The position numbers and the translations under genes are program-made. The notes under the pieces were generated by a model that was not told the DNA's origin, made no database searches, and saw nothing but the letters and a program-made list of their open reading frames with translations. Below, piece after piece: positions 28,287-37,810 of a stretch of 64,000 bases of DNA (position 1 is the stretch's first letter; each line of letters starts with the position of its first letter). This DNA is from CATOSD01 sp965226695 (GTDB taxonomy: Bacteria > Chloroflexota > Dehalococcoidia > Lucifugimonadales > CATOSD01), in contig OZ245405.1 in NCBI GenBank assembly GCA_965226695.1, forward strand, positions 372,001-436,000, written 5' to 3'.

Positions 28287-28975
28287 TCAGATGTCACTCG
28301 CCATTACGCCCAGGTGTCGCACATCGCCAATCCGGTTGAACATGGCGAGACGAGGCGCGCCGCCTGCGACGCGTCCGTGCGGCCAGTACTCGATTTCGGT
28401 TATCGAGGCATTCGGGAGATCGAACTCGTGCTGCCACGGGCTTCGAGGGTCGATTCCGAGCGCCCACATGAGCGTCGCCTCGATTGTGCCCGCGTGGGAC
28501 ACTACGGCAACCCGCTGTCCGGGATGCCGAGCTACGACTTCGTCGTGGAAGTCCGCCACCCTCTGGGCGAACTCGGCCAGCGTAACGCCATCGGTGCCGG
28601 CGTGGTCGGGATGCCACGCCAGCAGGTCGGGCCTGCCGGGGGCGATGTTTCGGCGTCCAGGTCTACCTGGATCTCGGCAAGCCTCTCGTCGACCGAGACC
28701 TTCAGGCCAATACGGTCGGCTATCACCGTTGCGGTCTCAAGCGCGCGAGCGAGGGGGCTGCTGTAGACGGCGTGAGGGGCGGGTCCGCTGTGGAGGGCGG
28801 TGGCGACGGCTGAGGCCTGGCGGCGTCCAAGCGCGCTCAGTGGAGGGTCGAGGTCGATGCGTCGCGACCCGGAGGCGTCGCGCTGGCCGTGGCGGACGAT
28901 TAGCAGGTTTGTCGCCTGGAAGCTGTTTTGGGCGGCGTTTGTCGGTGAAGACAAGGAGGTCTCGCTGAATGTCAC
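28287..28975 (-). pseudogene. Histidine phosphatase family protein, frameshifted
   Basis: A phosphoglycerate-mutase-like phosphatase in two frames. The first part (GTG at 28975) has LLIVRHGQRDASGSRRIDLD, carrying the RHG motif with the phospho-His, then AVYSSPLARALETATVIADR. The second part resumes as PDLLAWHPDHAGTDGVTLAE, AQRVADFHDEVVARHPGQRV and AVVSHAGTIEATLMW, with the second active-site His. The join at 28648-28650 fits loss of one A from an AAAA run. It lies just downstream of a decayed metallo-beta-lactamase gene. Confidence 0.85.
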
Positions 28976-29000
28976 GTAGCGCGGGCAGTACGCGGGCGGG

Positions 29001-29338
29001 TCAGTCCCGGTGGACGTGGGTGAGCACCACTAGGTCCACCTCGTCGACGGTGACGCCGTTGGCCTTCATGTCCTCCATGAGCAAGCCGAATATCTTGTCC
29101 CGGGGATCCTGCTTCTCGGGGCCCAGGCCGGTGTCCACCATCACGGTGGGGCCTCCTCGCGCACCAGGAAGGAGGCCAAGTTCGCCGCCACCGTCCCCTG
29201 GGCGGTGAACAGGCCGGCGTAGGGCTTCAGCGCGGCCGGGGCGACGGTCGGGAAGAACACCTCCGCCGGAGACTCCACCCGCCCGTCGGACAGCGACAGG
29301 ATCTCCACGTTGCCGACGGCAACTCTGTTGTTGGGCAC
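29001..29338 (-). pseudogene. Metallo-beta-lactamase fold protein, truncated and frameshifted
   Basis: The GTG at 29338 (AAGGGAG site upstream) begins VPNNRVAVGNVEILSLSDGR, typical of this fold. At about 29152 the frame shifts (fits loss of one G in a GGG run), after which GGPTVMVDTGLGPEKQDPR and VDEVDLVVLTHVHRD follow and a stop at 29003 ends the protein within the HxHxDH metal motif. The remaining two thirds of the domain, including the other metal ligands, are missing; the histidine phosphatase gene begins 26 bp on. It cannot be an active hydrolase. Confidence 0.85.
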
Positions 29339-29426
29339 GACGGCTCCCTTCGCAACGGACTCGCCCCAGGAGGGGGCACGCCAGCCTTTATTCTACTCAA
29401 CCCACGGCCTTCGGACCACGGGTCGA

Positions 29427-29455
29427 TTGTGAAAACACCTCAAAAGGGATAAGCT
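29427..29455 (+). promoter_or_regulatory. Possible promoter of the TPP enzyme gene
   Basis: TTGTGA (29427-29432) and TAAGCT (29450-29455) are 17 bp apart, 29 bp upstream of the ATG at 29485. Each matches four of six consensus bases. Confidence 0.35.
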
Positions 29456-29484
29456 TAGTCCGTCCACAGTCAGGAGGGAAAGCC

Positions 29485-31149
29485 ATGGTACGCATGACGG
29501 GCAAGCGGGCGCTCATGGAGGTGCTCAGGGCCGAGGGAGTCAGGTACATCTTCGGCAACCCGGGGACCAGCGAGGCGCCCATAATGGACGCCCTGGAGGA
29601 GTACCCGGACATCGAGTACATGCTGACCACCCAGGAGGGGGTGGCCATGGGCATGGCCGACGGCTACGCCATCGCCACGGGGGGGCCCTCCTTCGTGAAC
29701 CTGCACATCGAGACGGGGCTGGCCAACGGCATCAGCCTCCTGCACCACGCCTGGGAGGGGAACACGCCCATGGTCCTGACCTCGGGCAACAAGGACGTGC
29801 GCAAGCTGGCCGAGGGGCGCACCGAGCTGACGGAGATGGTACGCCTCTTCACCAAGTGGAGCGTTGAGGTGACCCACCCCGAGCAGGTGCCGGGGGTGAT
29901 GCGCCGCGCCTTCAACGAGGCCAGGACCCCCCCGACGGGGCCCGTGTACGTGGGGTTCTCGGCCAACGCCCTGGACGACGAGGCCGACATGGACGTCCAG
30001 CCCCTGACCAGGGGCTACTTCCGCACGGCCGCCGACCCGGAGGCCGTGGAGGCCGCCGCCCGGGTCCTGGCCGGGGCGGCGCGGCCCGTGATGGTCGTAG
30101 GCGACCGGCTGGGCCAGTCCCGGGGAGCCGCCGAGGCGGTACGTCTGGCGGAGCTGCTGGGGGCCCGCGTGTACGCTTCCTCCTACGCCGAGATGAACTT
30201 CCCCACGGGGCACCCCCAGTTCATGGGCAGGGTCAACGCGGCGCTGCCCCCGGGGCGGGCGACCCTCTCCCAGGGGGACGTGGTGCTGGCCGTTGGGGCC
30301 AACGTCTTCTCCGGGTACTTCTTCGTCTCCGGCCCGGCCCTGGGAAGGGACACGCGGCTGATACACCTGGACTCGGCCTACGCCGAGGTGGGCAAGAGCG
30401 AGCCCACGGAGATCGGTATAATCGCCGACCCCAGGGTGGGCCTGGGGCAGCTCTGCGACGCCGTGGAGGGGGCGCTGTCGGGCTCGGCCAGGGAGGCGGC
30501 CCAGGGACGGGCGTCGTCCATCGCGTCGGAGAATGCGCAGGCCCAGGCCAGCTGGGACCGGGGCCTGAGGGACCGGTGGGACGCCCGGCCCATGACCCCC
30601 GAGCGGATGATGACGGAGCTGGCGAAGGTGATGCCCCCGGACGCCGTCATCTCCGACGACTCCATCACCTCCCGGGACGCCATCCACGGCGCCATGGAGT
30701 TCAGCGAGCCAGGCAGCATCCACAGCGAGCGGGGCGGGGCCATAGGGTGGGGCATGGGCAGCACCCTGGGCATAAAGCTGGCCCACCCCGACCGCCCGGT
30801 GGTGGGCATTCTCGGAGACGGCAGCGCGATGATGACGGTCCAGGGGCTGTGGACGGCGGCCAACTCCAACATCCCCGTGATCTACGTCATATGCAACAAC
30901 CGCTCCTACCGCGTCCTCAAGCTGAACATGGACCGGTACAAGACCCACATCCTGGGCGAGGAGGACGCCTCCAGCCGGTACATCGCCATGGACTTTCCCA
31001 TCCCTTTGGACATGGCGGCCATCGCCAACGCCATGGGGGTGCAGGGACGCACGATCGAAGACCCGGAGGAGATCGGGCCGGCCCTGACCGAGGCCCTGGC
31101 TTCGGGCAAGCCCGCGCTGCTGGACGTGATCATAGACGGAAGCGTGTAG
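29485..31149 (+). CDS. Thiamine diphosphate-dependent decarboxylase (benzoylformate decarboxylase/acetolactate synthase-like)
   Basis: A 554-residue TPP enzyme. The N-terminal pyrimidine domain has the catalytic Glu in TTQEGVAMGMADGYAIAT, with family starts GKRALMEVLRAEGVRYIFGN. The central domain has ARPVMVVGDRLGQSRGA. The PP domain has the metal/diphosphate motif GDGSAMMTVQGLWTAANSN and then CNNRSYRVLK. It is most like 2-keto-acid decarboxylases; whether it makes an aldehyde or joins acyl units is not defined. An AGGAGGG site precedes the ATG. The GC content is higher and codon use more biased than its decayed neighbours. Confidence 0.92.
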   Translation: MVRMTGKRALMEVLRAEGVRYIFGNPGTSEAPIMDALEEYPDIEYMLTTQEGVAMGMADGYAIATGGPSFVNLHIETGLANGISLLHHAWEGNTPMVLTSGNKDVRKLAEGRTELTEMVRLFTKWSVEVTHPEQVPGVMRRAFNEARTPPTGPVYVGFSANALDDEADMDVQPLTRGYFRTAADPEAVEAAARVLAGAARPVMVVGDRLGQSRGAAEAVRLAELLGARVYASSYAEMNFPTGHPQFMGRVNAALPPGRATLSQGDVVLAVGANVFSGYFFVSGPALGRDTRLIHLDSAYAEVGKSEPTEIGIIADPRVGLGQLCDAVEGALSGSAREAAQGRASSIASENAQAQASWDRGLRDRWDARPMTPERMMTELAKVMPPDAVISDDSITSRDAIHGAMEFSEPGSIHSERGGAIGWGMGSTLGIKLAHPDRPVVGILGDGSAMMTVQGLWTAANSNIPVIYVICNNRSYRVLKLNMDRYKTHILGEEDASSRYIAMDFPIPLDMAAIANAMGVQGRTIEDPEEIGPALTEALASGKPALLDVIIDGSV

Positions 31150-31247
31150 GTATGCTCTGAATGAGCCCCTGGCCCCACCCCGGTTGTCAAGCCCACCTGA
31201 CCCGCCCCGACCGGAGGATTGTTGTCGGCGCTTTCACCCCCATCCTG

Positions 31248-31290
31248 CCATCACCCTCACCCTAACCCTCTCCCCCAGGGAGAGGGGACC
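31248..31290. repeat. CCCTCTCCC/GGGAGAGGG hairpin repeat
   Basis: CACCCTAACCCTCTCCCCCA is followed by GGGAGAGGGGA, forming a strong hairpin between two convergent genes. Related sequences occur at 32645-32670, 34229-34252 (half) and 63970-64000. It could act as a bidirectional terminator, but the T tract is weak. Confidence 0.7.
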
Positions 31291-31300
31291 TTCACGCCGG

Positions 31301-31735
31301 CTAGGCCGGCTCGGCGAGGAAGACGGGGATCAGCCGGTCTGTCCGCTCCTGGTACTCGGCGTAGGGCGGAAACGCGGCTACGGACACCTCCCACAGCCTG
31401 TCGCGCTCGTCCCCTTCCTCCACCTCCCGGACGCGCATGGAGTAGACCTCGGCCTCGTCCCGAATCTCCACGTTCTGGTCGGCCCGGAGATTGTAGACCC
31501 ACAACGGGTTGGTCGGCGCGCCGCCCCGCGAGCCAACCAGGACGTAGTTGTTCCCGTCCTTCACTCGCATCAGGGGTGTCTTGCGGATGCCGCCCGTCCT
31601 CTGGCCGCGGTTCGTCACGATGATGACGGGCAGCCCGGTCTCACGCAAAGTCGTTCCCTGCGTGCCTCCACTGCTCTCGTATAGCTCGACCTGTTCACGA
31701 ACCCAGTCGCTGGGCGACGGTATGTACTCGGACAT
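31301..31735 (-). CDS. Deazaflavin/quinone-dependent nitroreductase family protein (DUF385)
   Basis: A 144-residue Ddn-like protein, the second of this family in the window. It begins MSEYIPSPSDWVREQVELYE and has PVIIVTNRGQRTGGIRKTPL, LVGSRGGAPTNPLWVYNLRA and WEVSVAAFPPYAEYQERTDR. It should bind a deazaflavin or menaquinone-type cofactor and reduce quinones or nitro compounds; the actual substrate is unknown. It is convergent with the TPP enzyme gene. Confidence 0.9.
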   Translation of the reverse strand: MSEYIPSPSDWVREQVELYESSGGTQGTTLRETGLPVIIVTNRGQRTGGIRKTPLMRVKDGNNYVLVGSRGGAPTNPLWVYNLRADQNVEIRDEAEVYSMRVREVEEGDERDRLWEVSVAAFPPYAEYQERTDRLIPVFLAEPA

Positions 31736-31870
31736 GGTTCACTCCTAAATTCCGTTATTGCCGCTATGGTTTCGCTTTGTCCCGACGCGGTCCACTTCGT
31801 CAATCGGGCCATCTCCGCCGGGTGGCGTGCTGCGTGGATTGTAACACCTGCGGGCGATTTCACCCTCACC

Positions 31871-31893
31871 CCGTATCGGGTACGGGGCAGGCG
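31871..31893. repeat. CCCCGTATCGGGTACGGGGC palindrome
   Basis: A near-perfect inverted repeat between the DUF385 gene and the nuclease-like gene. A related but mutated form lies at 8541-8565 in the gene-poor region. Confidence 0.65.
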
Positions 31894-31920
31894 GTTCTGT
31901 TCCATTTTGCGGGGTAGTCC

Positions 31921-32586
31921 TCAGCCGCACAGTTCATCTTTTAGAGGGTTGTCGGGCCGCACAGGATATAGCGCCTCAAGCGAGCCGATTTGCCGGCAGA
32001 GCTCAACAAACTCTCGCCGCACTTCTGGCTCACATCTCCGAAGCGCGTTCATCAACTCCTCAATCCTGTTATTTGCCGCTCTTGGGCGCTCACTCTCATA
32101 CACACCCCGGCGTACCTCGCGGTCAACAAGAGACCCCCATGTCAGATTCTTGGTGTCGCCGCTGCATAGGCGCAGAAGGTCGGCGGACTCCGTGACCTTC
32201 ACGCACACTACATCAACCCCACGCTTAGTAAGCTGGTCGAGTTTCCGTTGCTTTTCGGGGTTAGGAGGGCTAGTGACTATCACTTCGATGATGCGGACAG
32301 GCTCGCGTTTGTCGTTGTACAAGATCAAGTCCGGCACTATGCCGCCAACTTGGTCCCATTCCCCAGGAATCACAACCTCCTGAACCCCGTCATTCAAATT
32401 GCCCGTCAGTTCTCCGTTTGGCAACCTCAGTGACACCGGGCGGCTTTCGCGCCGGCCGGTATAAGAGGGGGTGTGCTCTCCGCGCCTCAACTCGTCATAG
32501 ATGAGAGCTACGGCGCGCTGATGTAGCCAAGAGACAGCGTTGTTCTGAGTACCTACGTTCCGCATGATGTTTTGGTCTTCACTCAT
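31921..32586 (-). CDS. PD-(D/E)XK-like hypothetical protein
   Basis: A 221-residue soluble protein. GGIVPDLILYNDKREPVRII followed by EVIVTSPP resembles the PD and second-carboxylate strands of the PD-(D/E)XK nuclease fold, but the third position is Val-Ile rather than Glu-x-Lys, so a catalytic lysine is not obvious. The C-terminal third is helical (NRIEELMNALRRCEPEVRRE). No named family is recognised. The ATG at 32586 has an AAGGAAG site. No partner methylase is adjacent. Confidence 0.65.
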   Translation of the reverse strand: MSEDQNIMRNVGTQNNAVSWLHQRAVALIYDELRRGEHTPSYTGRRESRPVSLRLPNGELTGNLNDGVQEVVIPGEWDQVGGIVPDLILYNDKREPVRIIEVIVTSPPNPEKQRKLDQLTKRGVDVVCVKVTESADLLRLCSGDTKNLTWGSLVDREVRRGVYESERPRAANNRIEELMNALRRCEPEVRREFVELCRQIGSLEALYPVRPDNPLKDELCG

Positions 32587-32694
32587 TCCTTGTTTCTTCC
32601 TTGTCTGGTTACCCCGCGAATGGAACAGAACCGGGCAGGCTCCAACCCTCTCCCATCAGAGGGAGAAGGGACTGGCGGCCCGTCCGTTCGTGAG

Positions 32695-34002
32695 CTACAG
32701 CCCCAGCTCCGTCATCGACCTGTCCAGGATCTCCACGCCGCGGTCCAGCTCTTCGTAGGTCGCCGTCATCGGCGGCGCAATGCGCCAGACGTTCGCGACG
32801 TTGGCGTAGGAGGCCTGCTGGAGGATCAGGCCGTTTTCCAGGCACCTCTTAGTGAGCTGGCGCGTTTCCTCCACGGCCGGCTCTCGCGTCTCCGGGTCGC
32901 GGACGAGCTCCATCCCGAGAAGCAGACCCCGCCCCCGCACGTCGCCTATTATCGGGTGGTCTTCCTTCATCCTGAGGTACGCGTCCTTCAGGTACTGCCC
33001 CTTGGCCCTCGCCTCATCCGCCAGCCCTTCCTTCACCAGCACTTCTATGACGGCGAGACCAATGGCCGCGGCGAAGGGGTCGTTCTGGTGGGATGAGATG
33101 AAGGACATCCCCTTGTCGTGGCAGTCCTGCTCGATTTCCTCCGAGGTGACCATCGCCGCCAGGGGCAGCCCCGCGCCGAGCGTCTTGGACAGGGCCAGTA
33201 TGTCCGGCACGACGCCGTCCTGCTCGAAGGCGAAGGTGGCACCCACCCTGCCGAGGCCGGTCTGAGCCTCGTCCAGGATGAACAGCATACCGCGCTCCTC
33301 GCACATCCGCTTCACGAACGGGAAGTAGCCGGGCGGCGGCTCAATGATGCCAGCCGCGCTGAGTATTGGCTCGGCGATGAAGGCGGCAAGGGACCCGGTG
33401 GACTGGGAGTCCACCATGTCGAATCCGAGCTTGGCGCAGGCGTAGTCGCAGGACGGGAAGGTCATGCTCAGCGGACAGCGGTAGCAGTACGGCGTGGGAA
33501 TGGCCATGCTGCCCGGCACCCAGGGGCCGTACCCGCCCCTGGCGTTGGAGAATGTGACGGACATCGCTCCGCCCGTGTGGCCGTGGTATCCCTGCACCAG
33601 CCCCACCACCTCGAAGCGGCCGGTGAACATCTTCGCCACCTTCAGGGCCACCTCGGTAGACTCTCCGCCGGTGCTGAGAAGCAGCACTTTCTGGAGCTGC
33701 TGAGGCAGCAGGTCGGCCAGGGACTTGCCAAGCTCGATCACCTCTTCGCTGACCAGGTGGGTGTTCAGGTGGAGGATGCGCTCGCTGCTGCGTTTCAGCG
33801 CCTCGGTGATGGCGGGGTGGTTGTGCCCGATGCTCGCGGCCATCTGGCCCGAGCCGAAGTCCAGGTACTCTTTGCCGTCGGTGTCGACGAGGGTCGCTCC
33901 ACTCCCGCGAGCGATGATGGGCTCGCCGTAGTCCTTGGAGGACCGGAACAGGTGGGCCCTGGCCTGCTCCAGCAGGGCGGCTTTTCTGGGGTCTTCTGAC
34001 AT
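32695..34002 (-). CDS. Class III PLP-dependent aminotransferase
   Basis: A 435-residue fold-type I aminotransferase of the class III group (acetylornithine/4-aminobutyrate/dialkylglycine decarboxylase relatives). LFILDEAQTGLGRVGATFAF supplies the Asp that holds the pyridine nitrogen and SKTLGAGLPLAAMV the Schiff-base Lys; GGESTEVALKVAK and GYHGHTGGAMSVTFS are cofactor contacts. The ATG at 34002 has an AAGGAGG site; the frame is open further but the upstream residues do not match the family. The segment FSNARGGYGPW with PTPYCYRCP resembles dialkylglycine decarboxylase-like members. The substrate is not defined. Confidence 0.92.
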   Translation of the reverse strand: MSEDPRKAALLEQARAHLFRSSKDYGEPIIARGSGATLVDTDGKEYLDFGSGQMAASIGHNHPAITEALKRSSERILHLNTHLVSEEVIELGKSLADLLPQQLQKVLLLSTGGESTEVALKVAKMFTGRFEVVGLVQGYHGHTGGAMSVTFSNARGGYGPWVPGSMAIPTPYCYRCPLSMTFPSCDYACAKLGFDMVDSQSTGSLAAFIAEPILSAAGIIEPPPGYFPFVKRMCEERGMLFILDEAQTGLGRVGATFAFEQDGVVPDILALSKTLGAGLPLAAMVTSEEIEQDCHDKGMSFISSHQNDPFAAAIGLAVIEVLVKEGLADEARAKGQYLKDAYLRMKEDHPIIGDVRGRGLLLGMELVRDPETREPAVEETRQLTKRCLENGLILQQASYANVANVWRIAPPMTATYEELDRGVEILDRSMTELGL

Positions 34003-34176
34003 GTCGGCCTCCTTTGTGGGCAGCGCGGCCAGGGGCTGGGGCCGCTGGGACTTCGCATCTGGGGTCGCGCGCGACCCGTACCGGAAGTTGTACCACCCGG
34101 CGGGTTGCGTCGGCAAGCGGGAGGGCGGGCATGTGACCGTTCAGACTTGAATACACGAGCGCCCGCATCTAACGGG

Positions 34177-34252
34177 GGGGCAGGCGGGTTTCAAACCCGC
34201 CCCTACGAATGGGACGGGGGTCGTTGCACCTTCACCCTGAGGGAGAGGGGCC
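34177..34252. repeat. Palindromic intergenic elements near the sugar dehydrogenase gene
   Basis: At 34180-34202 GGCGGGTTTCAAACCCGCCC is a near-perfect palindrome followed by CTACG, the third copy of this family. Half of the GGGAGAGGG element (CCTGAGGGAGAGGGGCC) follows at 34236-34252. Confidence 0.8.
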
Positions 34253-34356
34253 TGGCGGGACGACTGTGGGTGTATGATAGCTGGCGATATGACCACCGGA
34301 GGAGCAATTCCAATGTGGCGGCGCTTCAACGGATTCCGATACCGTCTAGGACGGCC

Positions 34357-35705
34357 ATGACAGGGCTGTCTCGACTCCGGCTGGCCGTCTGCCTGGCCGC
34401 GCTCATGCTACATCGCCCATGCTGGCGGCGTTCGTCGCGGCGGCGTGCGGCGACGGCCCAGCGCAGTTGGCGTCGCCCGCACCTGCGCCCTCCCCGCCTG
34501 CTGCGGCATCCCCGGCCGTCGTGGCGAGCGCGCCGGCCCCCGCGCCCGTACCCTCCCCGCCTGCCGACGCGCCGCCGCCTGTACCTGTCGCCGACACGCC
34601 AGCCCCGGCGGTGGAGGCGCGGCCGCTCGCTCCGGTTGAGCTGGAGCCAGCTTTCCCGGGTATCGAGTTCGACCGGATGGTCTTCCTGACCTACGCGGAG
34701 CGTGAGTCCGGCAGACTTTTCGTCGTGCTCCAGCCGGGCCGGATCGTCGTCTTCGAGAACGACCCCGGCGTCGAGTCGGCGCGGACGTTCCTGGACATCC
34801 GCGACCGAGTCAACGATGCGGGGAACGAGGAAGGGCTGCTGGGGCTGGCGTTCGACCCCGCGTTCGCGGAGAACGGCTACTTCTACGTCTACTACACCGC
34901 CTCGCGCCCTCGAAGGTCCGTCGTTTCGCGCTTCTCGGTCAGCCCGGACGACCCCAACCGGGCGGACCCCGATTCGGAGCTCGTCTTCCTCGAGGTGGAG
35001 CAGCCATATCGCAACCACAACGGAGGCCACCTCGCCTTCGGCCCCGACGGCATGCTTTACGTCGGCCTCGGGGACGGAGGGTCGTCCGGCGACCCGCGCG
35101 GCAACGGGCAGGACACGTCCACCCTTCTGGGCAGCATCCTGCGCATCGACGTGAGCGTGCTCAACCAACTCGGCGGCTACGCGGTGCCGCCGGACAACCC
35201 CTTCGCCGGCGGCGAGGGGGCGGCCCGCGGGGAGATATGGGCCTACGGCCTGCGCAACCCCTGGCGGTTCAGCTTCGACCGCGAGACCGGCGACCTGTGG
35301 GCCGCCGACGTGGGGCAGAATCTGTACGAAGAGGTGGACATCATCAGGCCGGGCCTCAACTACGGCTGGAACGTGATGGAGGGCTCGCACTGCTTCCGGC
35401 GGGAGAACTGCGACGCACGGGGCCTGGAGATGCCGGTCGCCGAGTACGGCCGCGACGGCGGCTGCTCGGTGACGGGCGGGTACGTGTACCGCGGGCGCCG
35501 GCAGCCGACGCTGTACGGGGCGTACCTGTACGCCGACTTCTGCAGCGGCAAGATATGGGCGCTGCGCCACGACGGCGCGGCGGTCACGGAGCAGATGCTG
35601 ATTGCGGACACCGGGCTGTCCATCTCGTCGTTCGGCGAGGACCCGTCGGGCGAGGTGTACGTGCTCACGTTCGAGGGGGCCGTGTACCGCTTCGCGGGGC
35701 AGTAG
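34357..35705 (+). CDS. PQQ-dependent sugar dehydrogenase (glucose/sorbosone dehydrogenase family), lipoprotein
   Basis: A six-bladed propeller dehydrogenase of about 430 residues. The intact frame begins at 34419 with MLAAFVAAAC, giving a lipoprotein Cys but a signal too short to work; the frame starting at the ATG 34357 supplies MTGLSRLRLAVCLAALML, so one indel between 34400 and 34420 is likely. A Pro/Ala linker runs to about residue 65. Family motifs are GLLGLAFDPAFAENGYFYVY, HNGGHLAFGPDGMLYVGLGD, GSILRID, AYGLRNPWRFSFDRETGDLW and GLNYGWNVMEG. It should oxidise a sugar or aldose outside the membrane. Confidence 0.88.
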
Positions 35706-35786
35706 GGGGCGGTTTTGAGGCTGGCACGTGTAGGGCGGATAGCGGCAACGGCATAGGTCGCATTATAGGGGATGTGAGGTCTAAAG

Positions 35787-37402
35787 ATGATACGAATGAT
35801 GGTGCTCGCTCCACTTGTCTGCGCGCTGCTGGCTTGCGGCGTGTTCGGGGACGGGCGAGAGGATGTGGATGGCGAAGTCGTGCTGCCGTCCGCAGTGACT
35901 GCGACGCCTTCGCTCGTGGTACCGCGTACTCACACCGGCAAAGTGGAGCAGGCGTCGGCGACGCCCACAGGCACAGCAGCGCCGCCGTTGGGGTCGGGAA
36001 CAGCTTCAGGCACTGCGGCGCCGCCATCGGCAGCGCCCCTTTCTATACGGGTCCCACCTCGCTTGAGGAGAGAATATTCGCGTCGCCCGTGATTGCCCGG
36101 GTGCAGCTCAACTCCGCCACATCGACGGTAGAGATCGGCACTACGTACCAAGGAACCAAGTACATAGCGCTGCTGGAATTCAGCTTCAGCGTTCAGGAGT
36201 ACCTGAAGGGGAGCGGGGTCGACGACATCGTTGCCGTCTGGGAATCCAGGCCGATATACGACGCACGCCAGGAGGCAGAGGCCGCGCTGCCGGCTATCGC
36301 TGCGGCCCGGGACACCCGGTGGGATGACCGGGAGGCCATCGTATTCCTGAAAAGCTCCCAGACGTACCTCACGAGCACACAGGAGACAGACCGGTACTAC
36401 CTGACATGGCAGCATGAAATCGATTTCGACGATAAGTACAGCATAGCGAGCCGGCACAACAAGCTGTGGCTGCCGGCCTCGGCGGCCGTGGGCGCGACGT
36501 CGCAGGGCACTGGGGACCAGCAGCGCTTTCTGACGGACGTGCCACCAGACACGGTGACGGCTCCAACGATCACCCTGGGGGCGATCAAGACCCGGATTGC
36601 AGGGGTAACGGCGAAACTCAACGCCGGGGACGGTTCCGAGGAGTACACGGAATGCGTGCAGGAAACATATTATCTTGAAAGAAAGGATCGCCATCTGCGA
36701 GAGATATACCCAGACAGAGGAAGCACGGGAAGCAACATCAGCCCGCCTCATACTCACCAGTTCAACTCGGGTCTAGGTGTTGGAACGGTTGTTTATGAGA
36801 TCCCTGAAGGGGATCCCATTACTCCCAGCGTACCGTTTGAGGTATGGCTGGACGGCGGGGATGCAAGCTTGTTCAGTGTGGCTAATCTGAGCCAAGACTA
36901 TCGCGTGACGACCACACGCCCCCTTCCTGGCATGGAGTACGACTTCCACTTCAACCACAGAGGGCCATATTTCAGCCGCTGCGACGGAAACACCATCCGC
37001 TACGAATGGACGGTCACCGTCACCGCGGACGAGGCCACGCTGCACGAGGCGTTCTTCGACCCTGTCACGGTCGGCAGCGCAGTGGCGGCTGATGGCGCGA
37101 ACGGCGTGCTCAAGCCCGCGTCGTTCACCGACGCCAACGGCGCTACGACGACCATCGAGCGTATCGCGTGGGAGCCTGGTTCAGGGGCGACCGGCACGGT
37201 GAAGGTGGCCCTTTCACCCCACACCGGCGTCGCGAGCCATGCAGTGGACTTCATCGCGCTGGACGGCTCTGTGTCTCTGTCCCTGAACGTGGCGGACGCT
37301 GCTGTCGATCTCGCCAGCAACACGCTGAGCTGGCCTGTGGTGTCCCAGCCGTGGCAGAGCGGCGACAAGCTGATGGTGCGAATCAGGGAGGCGCCGAACT
37401 GA
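35787..37402 (+). CDS. Secreted lipoprotein, family of unknown function (copy 2), frameshifted
   Basis: A paralog of the lipoprotein at 20838-23168. The signal (LAPLVCALLAC) and Pro/Ala linker are in the frame of the ATG at 35787; the body is one frame over. The join at 36036-36039 fits loss of one C from a CCCCC run, giving PSAAP then FYTGPTSLEERIFASPVI. The body shares FSVQEYLKGSG, WDDREAIVFLKSS, ATLHEAFFDPVTVG and GDKLMVRIRE with copy 1. Function is unknown. Together the two proteins look like a lineage-specific surface family. It ends shortly before the duplicated hydrolase fragment. Confidence 0.82.
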
Positions 37403-37460
37403 TCGACGTGCGCCGCCCGCCTTGACATCGCGCGCTCCCGGCCTACAATCGGCGGTGAGA

Positions 37461-37558
37461 GCCGGCGCCGGGAGGAAGGAGAAACCGCTATGCCACACTA
37501 CATCAGGGGCGACGTGCGCATCTGATACGAGGAGGCCGGGTCGGGATTCCCGCTTCTG
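37461..37558 (+). pseudogene. Duplicated 5' fragment of the alpha/beta hydrolase gene
   Basis: From a ribosome-site-like stretch through ATG (37490) the sequence matches the start of the hydrolase gene at 37811 for about 68 bases: MPHYIRGDVRI, then TGA at 37523 where the intact gene has CGA (Arg), then YEEAGSGFPLL before the match ends. It is a truncated duplication with a stop, and not functional. Confidence 0.9.
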
Positions 37559-37573
37559 AGAATCAGGCCATGT

Positions 37574-37719
37574 TTCAATTGATAGGTAATTGACAAAGTG
37601 GCTTCGGAATCACAGTTCAGACGCAATATCAGCTTTGAAAATGCGTTGGATTCAATTGACGGGTAATTGACAAAGCGCCTTCATGCGACTGTCCGAACGC
37701 GATACCAGCTTTGAAAATG
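37574..37719. repeat. Two AT-rich tandem repeat units of about 70 bp
   Basis: Units at 37574-37643 and 37651-37719, 7 bases apart, share TTCAATTGA, GGTAATTGACAAAG and AGCTTTGAAAATG in order, with scattered differences between. Each unit contains CAATT...AATTG as a small palindrome. The stretch is much more AT-rich than its surroundings and lies between the truncated and the intact hydrolase gene. No coding function is seen. Confidence 0.85.
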
Positions 37720-37810
37720 GAGTGAATCAAGAAGTTATGCCAATACCGTGGGCGTCAGATTCGCCGGCGGTAAGTGCCGGCCCACGGGCCGGGATGAAGG
37801 AGGAACCACT

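Noticed and set aside
29470..30948. A 492-codon minus-strand frame antisense to the TPP enzyme gene
   Set aside because: It is low-complexity Gly/Arg/His sequence produced by high GC.
35237..35786. N-terminal extension of the frame containing the second large lipoprotein
   Set aside because: It overlaps the end of the sugar dehydrogenase gene in another frame; the proper signal peptide is at 35787.
37574..37719. AT-rich repeats considered as an attachment site or origin
   Set aside because: There is no integrase, replication gene or DnaA-box cluster nearby to support that.
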